The notes beneath the pieces are model-generated. The model was not told the DNA's origin. It saw only the letters and a list, made by a program, of their open reading frames with translations, and made no database searches. This document shows, one piece after another, positions 1 to 9,292 of a stretch of DNA of 64,000 nt (its first letter is position 1; each line of letters opens with the position of its first letter). The stretch is from Xiphydria camelus. Its lineage: Eukaryota; Arthropoda; Insecta; Hymenoptera; Xiphydriidae. The DNA lies in NCBI GenBank assembly GCA_963678675.1, contig OY783195.1, positions 29,127,385-29,191,384 on the forward strand, in the 5' to 3' direction. The translations under genes and the position numbers were made by a program.

Positions 1-1900
1 CGCGCGTCGTAAACTATTGCTATATACGCACGTCACGAGCGAGGCCACCGCTATGTATAGGTATACACGCGCACGTTGCGCGGCAGGGTGCGTGTCCGCT
101 TCGGAGAACGCACGTGGAGCGCGAGGGGTCGTGAATTCTGGGTCTCGCCAACGATTCGGGGTGACCCGCGCGCCCCGAACCGTACCGTACCGGGTGGACG
201 GAGGATGCGGCGTCGGGAGTCAATGTCACCGATACACGAATACGATGCTGATATTGGATTTACAAAATCCGAGTTGTAAATATATTTTTGTAGATACAAA
301 TGAACTCTGCGTACGATTAATTACTCGATATGTGAACCGTATTCGACTCTGATGTTAATTTTACACTTTTCTGGTAAATGTTATATTCTTCTGCTGTCGA
401 TTTAGCATTGCCCTGCGCGCCTGTCACGTGGTAAGCGCAGACTGTGCTGCAATTTGCAGCAATTTGTAGTTTGCATTAAATTTTTTTAAACACCGGTAAA
501 AATATTTATCGGGAAAGCAAACATTTTTACCGGAAAAACTTCACTGCGATTGCAGTTGCATTTGCTATTATTGGGCATATCTTCTGCCGCCGCAGATAAT
601 GTTTTCGTCACGACGGCAAAAAGTTCGCAGCAAAATCATTATTTCTCGTGTAGAGCGACTCGGAAATACTTCCGTGATATTTCATCGCTGGATCGGTAAT
701 ACATATTTTCCAGCAGACTCTATCCTCGACATTCGTTAGGCGGGGAGTTTACTCAACGCGAATCCATCATCCGGGGTCCAGCGTACCTATCCCAAGATCA
801 ACATTTCGAGAGCTCTAATTGAACGTCCCACGACCCCTGGAACGCACGTGGGGTGGCACGCAACGCGCTCCTCTACACAAGGTTCAATCGACGTATCGAA
901 ATTGTCGGAACCGTCGAAACCATCGCCGGCGCGATTAGCACAAATTTCGAGGTGGAATCATCTTCGCGACGGCGTTAAACCAATCGGATTAGATGGGCTC
1001 GCCGATAGTGGCGCCCGGTAATCAACCCGCATTATCGACGAGGGGGATCGAGCCCTACGATTTACGCCACTTACGTGAAAAGTGCCGAAGTCGTTCGGCC
1101 GAACAGACGGGACGGGGCTAAACGACGCGCGAACTTGGATAATGGTTCATTGGAACGATTACCGACTTCTTGCGCGTCCCACCCCTCACCCCTTGTTTTC
1201 CCCCGTCGACTCCCACTGCCATAATACACCGGGGATGAGACGCGTACTTAATATCACCGAATTCGAATCGATAATTCCCTCTGTCTCTCCGCGCGACTCA
1301 CCCTCCGCCTCGCGTCGGTGGTCCTCGTAATTAATTACCCCATTAATTGTCTCCGCCGTCCTCCGCGCGCTGTATATACCCCCTTAATTAGCGATAACGC
1401 CGGCTCGCGATCTCCGCGCGACGAGAGAAAAAGCGCCGGGTCGCCCCTTCTTTGTGTTCCGTCGAACGGTCGCCCCGGTCCGACAAAGGAGCGCGCTGGT
1501 AGGTACATACGGGGCGCGTGTCGACGTAATCAATCACGACGAGTCGACGCGCACGCCGAAGAGTCCACGCTCGTCAAACAGAGGGCGGGAGCGCGAGCGC
1601 ACGAGCTCGCCTGCACCACGCGTCACGTTACGCCAGGAGGGAGGAGAACGACGTCGACGTCTACGATGACGGCGGTTCAAAGGTATACCCCCTCGGGGGC
1701 AGGGGTGGGTGCACTGCCCCTGAGCAAACGACTACCACGGTCGATAGGACGCTTGCGCCGTCGCGACGGTAACTCTTCACCCGCAGCGTCCAACTTTCTG
1801 TCTCGCAGAGTTGTGCCTCTGACATTTGGCAGCGGCTTGGCGCCGGGGGGAGGGGGATGTGGCGGGAAAATGAAGAGGGACGGGGCGCTTTTCATTCGAG
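1..1900. other. Non-coding flank, no gene recognised
   Basis: The first 240 bases and 1080-1900 are GC-rich. 240-1080 is mixed. The reading frames here are Arg/Ser-rich, overlap on both strands and match no family I know, so I treat them as chance frames of GC-rich DNA. I see no RNA gene and no clear transposon terminus. Confidence 0.5.
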
Positions 1901-1902
1901 TT

Positions 1903-1908
1903 TTTATT
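1903..1908 (-). promoter_or_regulatory. Candidate poly(A) signal of the Shaw-type channel gene
   Basis: AATAAA on the minus strand, about 1.07 kb past the channel stop codon at 2976. The interval 1909-2975 would then be 3' UTR, and it contains the MITE at 2531-2852. The placement is inference, since a distal exon or another signal is possible. Confidence 0.3.
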
Positions 1909-2530
1909 GTTTGAGAGAAAACATAAGGCGAATGCTTTGTAAAGTTTTCTTAAAGTAGTAATGTCATTCCCTGATCAGACGATCGAGTCCTGTGATTCGA
2001 CGAAGGTCGACGTCCCTCGGGACGTTGCTCCCCGATCCTGCACGTGCGTCGTTTCGACCTTCACTGATTCCGGAACGGGTCGACTGGGGAAATCGTCGAA
2101 ATTGTTATTCTCTGGCGAGAACGACACTTTCTGCCGAACCGTCAGAGTCTCCTTCCGCTCGGCCGTCCTAGTCATCGTCGTCGGCGATCCGCGAGGACGC
2201 TGCGTCGCTTCCGGTAAACCGATCACTATCCGCGGCTGAAACGCGAAGCTCGGTTAAGTGGTTGTCGGGCAAGAGTTTATCTCGTGCAGGGAGGTAATGC
2301 AATACTCAAGGAGTTTTCTCAAGGATCGAAACTAATCGAGTGGGGCTGAAAGTGGATGCCGGGAGTTCAAGGGGATCCGGAGTGGTCGATTCTGTACATC
2401 TTCCAAATGAAATCTTGGTATCGGAATACCGGTGTCTCGCATATGAATTACTCCCGCGCGCAAATCGCTCGATTAGTAATTTGTAATCATTTGTTGGGAA
2501 AAAATTAGAGCGACTCCCTGATTACATAGG

Positions 2531-2852
2531 TCACGAAAAGACTGACACCAGCGAAATTTTACTGTATTTACCGAGAAGAATGAAATATTTTTCTCAGCAA
2601 ATACTTCGTAGAATATTTCATTCTTCTTGGTACTTGCAATAAAAGAGGTATTTATGAGGATTTTCAAATGTTTTTACAGTGCGGTACAGTAATTTTTCTT
2701 TTGAAAACATTAAATCGTGATAGTTTACATTACGATTTACTAATTTCTGAAGAAAAATTATTCTCCAGTATAATAAGAACATCAAAAAACCCTCATATAT
2801 GCCGCTTTTATCATAAATACAATAAAATTTACCGGTATCAGTCTTTCCATGA
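2531..2852. mobile_element. MITE, family M12
   Basis: A palindromic element whose ends read roughly GAAAAGACTGATACCGGTA and its complement. Related copies lie at 20650-21160, 23033-23289 and 39761-40207. Inside, 2577-2630 is a second small palindrome (GAAGAATGAAATATT and its complement), either an internal hairpin or a nested insertion. The copy lies in the presumed 3' UTR of the potassium channel gene. Confidence 0.7.
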
Positions 2853-2975
2853 TCAACTGCGAAGCGCAAAATACATTTGAAGCATCAGGACGCACTCCTC
2901 CCGATTAAATTGAATCAAATCCAATGATTCGTATCAAGATCAAGATGAAGAGTAGTCTAATTCTTGGGCCTTCCG

Positions 2976-3179
2976 TCAATCCGATCGAACCTGCATCTGC
3001 AACACAGCGTCGAGACCGATAGTAGCCGGACGCGGCATCAGCGGTGCCGCTCTCCTGGCGGTGGCCAGCATCGGGTGACCCTGTTCGTCGACGCTACCGT
3101 ACTGCTTCGAGTAACGACTGCGACGGGGCACCTCGGCTGGAAGCACCCTCCTTCGTTGCTTCGGCAACTTGCTCCTCGC
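2976..3179 (-). CDS. Shaw-like: Channel exon 5: cytoplasmic C-terminus
   Basis: The CTCCCGCAG acceptor opens onto [16 protein letters not shown], the conserved segment after S6, followed by a poorly conserved basic tail and a TGA stop. The intron before it is 91 bp (3180-3270). Alternative 3' exons, common in this family, cannot be excluded. Confidence 0.82.
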   Translation of the reverse strand, partial: ARSKLPKQRRRVLPAEVPRRSRYSKQYGSVDEQGHPMLATARRAAPLMPRPATIGLDAVLQMQVRSD

Positions 3180-6100
3180 CTGCGGGAGTCGATGAAAAGT
3201 ACGTCAGCTCATTCACGCGTCAGTCGAGCAAGGGGATCCCCACGCTCAACGACGCGATCAGTCGCCCGACCTGCGTGTGCGTATAGAACATGGAGAAGTT
3301 GCTGACGACCACGGGAACCGGGAGAGCGATCGTCAGTACACCCGCCAGAGCGCACAGTCCTCCCACGAACATGCCGGGAAAAGTTCTCGGAGTCATGTCG
3401 CCGTATCCCACCGTCGTCATGGTGACGAGAGCCCACCAGAGGCCTTGCGGTATGCTGCCAAAGTCGTTGTTCGGATTGTCCTGAAAATCATTTTTCGATT
3501 GGGGGTCGACTGCTCGCGCGAGAGGGATCGCCAAGGATCAATCCCAAAGAGGGCAAAATCCGATGAGTCCATCTGTGTGTATACCTGAAGACGTTCCGCG
3601 TAGAAGATGAGGCTGGCGAAGAGGACGATTCCCAGGATGAGGAAGAAGACCAGCAGTCCCAGCTCGGTCGCCGAGGCCTTGAACGTGTGTATGAGGATGC
3701 GAAGCCCCGGCGAGTGCCTCGTCAGCTTGAAGAGACGCAGCACCCGCACGATAGACAGCACCTCGAGGTAGAGGTTCGACTCCATCGCGAATTCGCTGTA
3801 GAAGCTCACCGTCGCCGCCAGGTCGATCGCGTTGACCGTCGACGTGGCGAAACTCTTTAAATTCGGGCTGACCTGTCGCGAGACGACGAAGAGCTGACGT
3901 CGCTGGCGATAAACAGGGGAGGAATAACCTCGCCGCGCTGGAATTAATCTCCGAAAAACGATTCCGGATGAGCTTACGAGAGCGCGAATAGTTATCTCCA
4001 GCGTGAACCACGCGTTGCAGGCGTGCTCCAGGTAATAGAAGACGTGGTGCGGCTTGACACCCCCTTCCGCGCTGCCCTCCAAGGCAACGCTACTGGAGTT
4101 TCGAGCCGGCGTCCTCTCCCAGTAGCCCGCGTCTCGCGTCGCCGCGTGGTTCGTCTTCAAGCAGAACGACAGGACCGACAGACAGATGAAGAGGATGGAG
4201 ACGCACGCGACGCACTTGGCCGAGCGCGAGGAGCGCGGCTCGTCGAAGAGGGCCCAGACGCGCGGGCGCAGCCTCTGCCACCGGGTGAGCGCGCCCCTCG
4301 AGTAGGCCTCTTCGAAGCCGAAGAGACGAGCTATCTCCTCGTCGCTCATCCTCTCGCCGTCGATGTCCAGCTTGTCCAAGATCGCCAGGGTCGCCTGGGT
4401 GTCCCTGTGGATGCTGTACGTGCTCCAGCAGCACGGCTCCACCTGCGATACGGAAGCGTTCTTCCGGGAATTATGACTCGATCCCGAAGCGGCTCTGCTT
4501 CCACTCTTCGGGGGAGGGCGACCGCGCGGGTGAATCACGCGTCCGACTCGTTCCTCGCGTTATCGCGACGATAAACTTCGATGGTGATGGTTCTCGCGAT
4601 GAATACCGTTATCAGTGGTGGCGGAAGACTAAAGACGTCCTTCCTACCGCCCGGGAGAGAGAGGATCGCGCTTTATCCTCTCGAGGATGGGTGATCGTCG
4701 GACGATGCGTTGAGATGAAACGCGTGGGTTTGGATTAATGTACGCGATTTATTTAGCCGCCGGAAAGGTTTTCGCAAGAGTTCTCGCCGTGGGGTGGCCT
4801 CGTCGAGACAATGGACCCGTGGAAAGAGCGGGACCAGATGCGGGGAAAAGCTTTGATTCGTCGGTCGATTTGAGAAACGCATTAGAGGGAGATGCAGTCG
4901 TTTGTACGGCGACGTTAAATCGTTAACGTCCGCGCGGTGTTTACGAGCTGCGGTGGCTCATTGTGCGGTTAAAGTTAGCCACCCCGAAATCAAAACAGAC
5001 GAACCTCCTCCCGCCGATTGCGACACGCGGTGTGACGCGACGGCGAAGCTAAACGTTCGCACTTCTGGAATTCGTCGGCCTCGTGAGGACGAAGCTCGCG
5101 AGAAAGAGAACGGGGAGCGAGAAAGTGGAGGGAAAACGTGCGGAAAATACAGGACGCCCTGCGATATAATTTCCATAATTCAAGGGCGCCTTTTCGCGGC
5201 AATTCTCGAGCGGGAAGAGTCCTCGCTCGCTCGCGCACTCGCGCTTTCCAAAGTGAATCGTTACGGAGTTACGAGCTTTGGGCATAAAGTATAATAGGAC
5301 GGTTCTCCCGCCCCCGTTAATAGACGAGATTACCGCGTAAACCATTAACGCGACTTTTATTTCTCATCGCGCTTTATCGCGCGCGCGATCTCCTTTACGG
5401 CGCTCGCAAATTGCGTTATTTGCAATTTTGATTCGGAATGACCACTTTGATTCATCGCCGGCGCGATCCGGCTTGGCGAATTATTAAAGCCATGACGGCG
5501 GCGTTGTTATTATTATCATTATACCGATCGTACGAAAGCAGCGTTAATTTGTTGCACTAACAATAAGAAAAATTATTAGTAATGTTAACGAAACTTTACT
5601 CGATATGGGAACAACGAAATATTTTAATAGGGACGACAAAACTCTTGACTACGGCAAATAAATGTTGGTTATGACAACGTAACATTTTTATTACAACGAC
5701 AAATGTTTGGTTCTTGCAACAAAATATTTGTCGTCGCGATAAAAATATTTCGTTGTTTCCATATCAACCAAAGCTTGGTTAACATTACTAATCGCTTTTT
5801 CTCAATGCGCGGAATAATTTCGTATCGGGACAACAATACTTTTGATTACGACAAATAAACGTTGGTTGTGACGATGTAATATCTTTGTCGCGACAACAAA
5901 TATTTAGTTGTCACAACCAAACACTTGTCGTCGCGATAAAAACATTGCTTTTTATTGTTCTCATATCAACCAAAGTTTGGTTAACACTACGAATCATTTT
6001 TTCTCAATTTCACAGGATAATTTTATCCCTCAATCGCGGGCCACATCGCGCGCGCCGTTCAATCCCCCCGCTCAACGAACCTGATTGGAATCGAGACCCC

Positions 6101-6359
6101 AGAACTCCAACTCCTCCTCGAAGAGCGGCCCGCACACGTCCGTAGGGTAATGGAGTTTCCCGGTGCGATAGTAATTGAGTACCTGCGCGAACACCCCGGG
6201 GTGCCTGTCGAAGAAGTACTCGTTGAGGAGCGGGTCGTAATTAACGAGAGCCTCCGTCAGACGCGAGAGTCTCGTCGCCGGAATCTTCTTCAGCGTCGCC
6301 TTGTAAGTCTCGTGGCGGATGCCGCCCACGTTCAAGACCACGCGGTTCTCCGCGTCCAT
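2976..6359 (-). CDS. Shaw-like: Shaw/Shawl-type (Kv3-like) voltage-gated potassium channel, five exons
   Basis: Exons on the minus strand are 6359-6081, 4442-3978, 3872-3585, 3480-3271 and 3179-2976, all joined in phase 0, giving 481 residues. The protein is a six-helix voltage-gated potassium channel subunit of the plasma membrane, which forms tetramers through its T1 domain and passes K+ for repolarisation. Seen: a T1 domain at about 1-125 with the [18 protein letters not shown] signature and the EPCCW zinc-site region, S1 at about 170-190, an S1-S2 loop with a possible N-glycosylation site at Asn208, S2 at 227-245, S3 at 259-277, S4 at 287-308 with widely spaced Arg/Lys, S5 at 319-339, the TVGYGD selectivity filter at about 366-371, the PVPV gating hinge in S6, then the post-S6 [11 protein letters not shown] segment typical of the Shaw class. 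The start is the ATG in front of [12 protein letters not shown]; an upstream GTG codon only extends the frame. Whether this is the orthologue of fly Shaw or Shawl is not settled; the T1-S1 linker looks closer to Shawl from memory. Confidence 0.93.
3271..3480 (-). CDS. Shaw-like: Channel exon 4: pore loop and S6
   Basis: It encodes 70 residues from DNPNNDF to FYTHTQ, with the pore helix, TTVGYGD filter and S6 PVPV. The donor used is CAG/GTCGGG, a weak donor. It is chosen because joining to the exon at 3179 restores the family sequence HTQ-AR-KLPK. Reading through would end after [16 protein letters not shown]. Confidence 0.88.
3585..3872 (-). CDS. Shaw-like: Channel exon 3: S3, S4 voltage sensor, S5
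   Basis: It encodes 96 residues. The S4 core is [18 protein letters not shown], with fewer regularly spaced charges than Shaker-type channels, as known for Shaw. The upstream intron is only 105 bp (3873-3977). Reading through it would give an in-frame but non-homologous insertion, so splicing is supported by family alignment. Confidence 0.9.
3978..4442 (-). CDS. Shaw-like: Channel exon 2: T1 end, S1, S1-S2 loop, S2
   Basis: It follows a 1.64-kb intron (4443-6080) and encodes 155 residues, VEPCCW to TIRAL. The donor is GTAAGC. The S1-S2 loop differs from fly Shaw and is rich in Ala/Ser/Gly. Confidence 0.9.
5572..5810. mobile_element. MITE, family M2, in channel intron 1
   Basis: Inverted ends contain the TTAGTAATGTTAACCAAA type sequence and its complement, with TTTGGTTGATATGGGAACAA arms. 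Other copies lie at 5811-6010, 29312-29536, 50901-51632 and 58853-59105. Confidence 0.75.
5811..6010. mobile_element. Partial second M2 MITE, head-to-tail with the first
   Basis: It repeats the interior and right end of the preceding element (GTTTGGTTAACACTACGAAT near 5985) but lacks a clear left terminus. It is either a tandem partial duplication or an insertion that lost its end. It lies 70 bp upstream of channel exon 1's donor on the minus strand. Confidence 0.6.
6081..6359 (-). CDS. Shaw-like: Channel exon 1: T1 (BTB-like) tetramerisation domain
   Basis: Encodes residues 1-93, ending in ...GLDSNQ before a GTTCGT donor. It holds most of the T1 domain, which restricts assembly to subunits of the same Kv class. 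The next exon continues directly with VEPCCW, as in the Shaw family. Confidence 0.92.
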
Positions 6360-6410
6360 CGTCCTGAGGAGCGACCCCTCCGATCGCCCCTTTCGCGCGA
6401 TATCGCTCAC

Positions 6411-7929
6411 GCGGTGCAGCGATCCCCTTGCGAGCGCGACGCGCCGGGAATTAATCGAGGCGCCGGGGAAGTTGAACCGTCGTGCTTAGAGTGCTCGCGG
6501 AAAATCAACGCGGCTCGTCCCACGATTAACCGCGACGCTCCGGCATGACGATAATTTCTGCCCGGCTCCGACGAATCCCCGGGAAGGCCTTCATCCCGGC
6601 GAAAATTATTCCGTGTCCGCGGGGCGCGTCACGCGTAGGCGGTCGCGGCTATAATTTATCTCCCGCGGGTCGATATTTCTTTCTCCCCCGTTCCGAGGAG
6701 CGACCGCGTTCGAGCCTCTCCCGCGGGAGCGATTTCCTCGGCGCGAAAACCGGCGCGCTATCGGGGACGATTCGCGCGCGAGGCGGGAACGGTTCGCGCG
6801 CAAGAACCGCACTAACCGCGGCCCCGCGAGTTCGCGCGCAGAAACCGCATCGGGCTCGTACTCGGCCGCCCCCGCTATGCCGCCTTCGACTTCGAGTTCT
6901 ATAAATTCGGCGACGTTTATTTACAGAGCCAACGCAGATGGCGCAGGTAAACGGGGGCCATTGCTCGGCGATTAATAATTCCGGACCACTTTCGCGCTCC
7001 CTCGACACCGATTATTGTTCTCGCGCAGCGCGCTGTACCGCGGCGCCTCCATCCCCCCCCGGAATTTGAGTCTTCCGGTCTGTAAGTAAACACGCCGCGG
7101 ACTCTCTCTCTCTCTCTCTCTTTCCCGAGTATCCGTTCCGTGTGCGTGTACGTGCTGATGATACATCGGACAGTCCTCGAAACCCCAATTTCGTCGAAAC
7201 GATCGTCTCGATCGCGGATGGGTATACAGGACGACGACGACGACGACGACGGGGTTGAGATGAGCGCGCTACCATTCGCACGTCAATATGCAATCCAAGA
7301 GTCTGTCACGTGGCGAACGTATTTTCCACTTATACCCCGTCCCACCGACCGACAGACTCTTCACCTCCGTCACACACATGTCTTGTTCAAATTCCCGAGT
7401 GAAACTAGGTATACGAAGGGGACGCCTGCGCAACGCTTATCCTTTCTCCGACATTATTTATACGATCCTCGCGGGTAAACGACTCCGACTGGTCCGCAGG
7501 CCGCTATCTTACCGTTCCCCGGTCGGATATCCACCCTCGCCCTGTACCTCCTCGCGACAGAGCTCTACATTGTCCACCGGCCTCCAGCGCCGCGAGATGA
7601 ATCCCGCGAGAGCGAGAGCGAGAGAGAGAGAAAGAGACCGTCGTCATGACAACGCCGTCGACTGGTCCGGAGAGACGCACGCGCTCCGTCACGACGACGA
7701 TCTCACCCCTCGACGGTGGCGCTCGCTCGGATCTCGGGAGCGTAGGCGTCGCGCGGTGCGGACGACGCCCGTCTCACCCGGTGTTCTCCTGGTGTCTCGG
7801 CCGTCTCTCTCTCTCCTCTTTTTCTCTCTCTCTCTCTCCCTCTCTCTCGCGTCCAGCCTGGACTCCGTCGGGAGCCCGGTGCGGGCCCGGTACCCCGGTT
7901 ACGGTGCTAAAGTGCTCGCGAGTGCCGAG
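6411..7929. promoter_or_regulatory. Shared upstream region of the divergent channel and PDZ-PH genes
   Basis: GC-rich and CpG-rich DNA between the minus-strand channel start (6359) and the first plus-strand ATGs. It contains simple repeats: (CT)n at about 7102-7121, (ACG)n at about 7228-7251 and a CT-rich run at 7803-7852. No MITE interrupts it. The head-to-head layout suggests the promoters of both genes lie here, but I cannot place either start site. Confidence 0.45.
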
Positions 7930-8264
7930 ATGAGCTGTCCGGCGCGGCCGCCGTCGAGATAGTGGCCAGTCCAGGCCGCGTAGGGCCTGTCGAGGACACC
8001 CTTCGGTCGAAGGGCCGCGGCGACGGATCGATAGTCGCGCGGGGTGCGGCCGACGGCGGCGGCATGGCCGGGACACCGATTTTGGGTCCCGCCGCGGGCC
8101 CGCAGAGCCTGAGGAGAACGGGGGCAGCGGCCCCGGAGATCGCCATGGACCCGAGAAACCTCGCGGTCGCCCCCGCTACCGGCGGCGCCGCTCCGCCAGC
8201 CCCCTCGGCGATGGACGGCGAGAACTCGGCGCCGAGGTCGACGCGCGTCGCCTGTCATCCCCAG
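7930..8264 (+). other. Probable 5' leader exon of the PDZ-PH gene
   Basis: It ends at a good donor (CCCCAG/GTACGG). It holds an 11-codon upstream ORF at 7930-7962 and an open frame from ATG 8064 to the donor (MAGTPILGPAAG...). If spliced to the strong acceptor at 8719, this frame ends after ten more codons and is an upstream ORF. If spliced to a weak AG at 8771, it would be in frame with the main protein and add 67 residues plus about 24 from the next exon. I favour the first reading. Confidence 0.45.
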
Positions 8265-8654
8265 GTACGGAGCGTGCGTGGCTACGGGGGCGAGACGCGC
8301 GCGCTGCGCGTTCCACGGCGTGACGCTCGACGCCGCTCCGTCCGCCAGCCGTGGGAAACTGCCCTCCGCGGGAGCGTGGCTGCTGCTGCGCGCGCGAAAG
8401 TGCACACGGGGATCTCGTCCGATTCAATCGCGCGCGCCTCGCGTTCTCTCCCACTTCCTCTCGCGCGCGTATACGCGCGTTACACGTACGGCGGTGGTGG
8501 CGGTTTCTTTGCGTGGCGCCGTGGGGTGGCGAAGGGGAGGAGAGAGGGAGAGGCGAGCCGATCTCGAGAGAGTCGCGAATTACGTAAGGTGTGCAACGGG
8601 AAGCGCTGCTATACGGGGTGAAGCGTGACGAGATTCGCCACTTTATTTTCACCC

Positions 8655-8659
<5 letters not shown>

Positions 8660-8696
<37 letters not shown>

Positions 8697-8700
8697 ATCT
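8660..8700 (+). repeat. (CT)n tract before the 8719 acceptor
   Basis: A long CT dinucleotide run just upstream of TCGTCGCAG at 8711-8719. It makes an unusually strong polypyrimidine tract for the leader-to-exon-2 splice. Confidence 0.7.
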
Positions 8701-8843
8701 CCCTCTGCTCTCGTCGCAGCGTGAAGGGTCCTCCTCGAGGGAGCGTGCGTAGAGTGCCCAGTGACGTTTAGTTAGCCTCCGTCGACGACGCCTATACGAA
8801 TGCGTGTCAATATGCCGGTGTAGATCGCGATAAGCGTCGAACG

Positions 8844-9292
8844 ATGATCGGGGGAGCGCGGGACGCTGAAGTTTCGATCTCTCCGAAGGTCGATGTGTCG
8901 ACGCAAGTCCCCCACGTGGACTGGGACCGCCGCGCGACGCCCCTGTACTCTCGGGAGGACATCAAGGAGCAGTACTGCATAACCAGTCGTCAGCTGGACG
9001 CGGTGGAGAAGTCCGGGGGTGGAATTTTCGGCTGCCTCTCCGCGCGGGGCCCCTCGCCCTGTGGAGCCACCAAAGCCTCGATACTGTCCGCCTGCGTCCG
9101 CGGGGCCCCCAGCGACGAGAACCTCTGCGACGCGCCACTGCCGAGGAGATCGCTGCCGCCCATGTCGCAGCAGCCCTATCCGACTTACCCCAGGGGCGCG
9201 TCGCGGTACGTCGTGACGGATCAGGATTGGGTAGAGAGTTCCTACTTTCAACGACGACCAAAGTCTTTTTGCACCTTTCCCGACCCCAAAAG
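8844..9292 (+). CDS. PDZ-PH gene, coding exon 1
   Basis: Encodes [15 protein letters not shown]... to ...FPDPK and two bases of the next codon (phase 2), with donor AAAAG/GTACGC. In-frame sequence is open back to 8772, where TAG at 8769 closes it. The strong AG at 8719 makes 8720-8843 a probable 5' UTR part of this exon. Confidence 0.75.

Noticed and set aside
3873..3977. Reading the channel's second intron as coding
   Set aside because: It is in frame but would insert 35 residues between S2 and S3 with no counterpart in Shaw channels. Good GT and AG ends remove it exactly.
7962..8061. GTG at 7962 and GTG at 6410 as start codons
   Set aside because: Nuclear insect genes rarely start at GTG. 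ATG 6359 (channel) and ATG 8064 or 8844 (PDZ-PH) are better supported.
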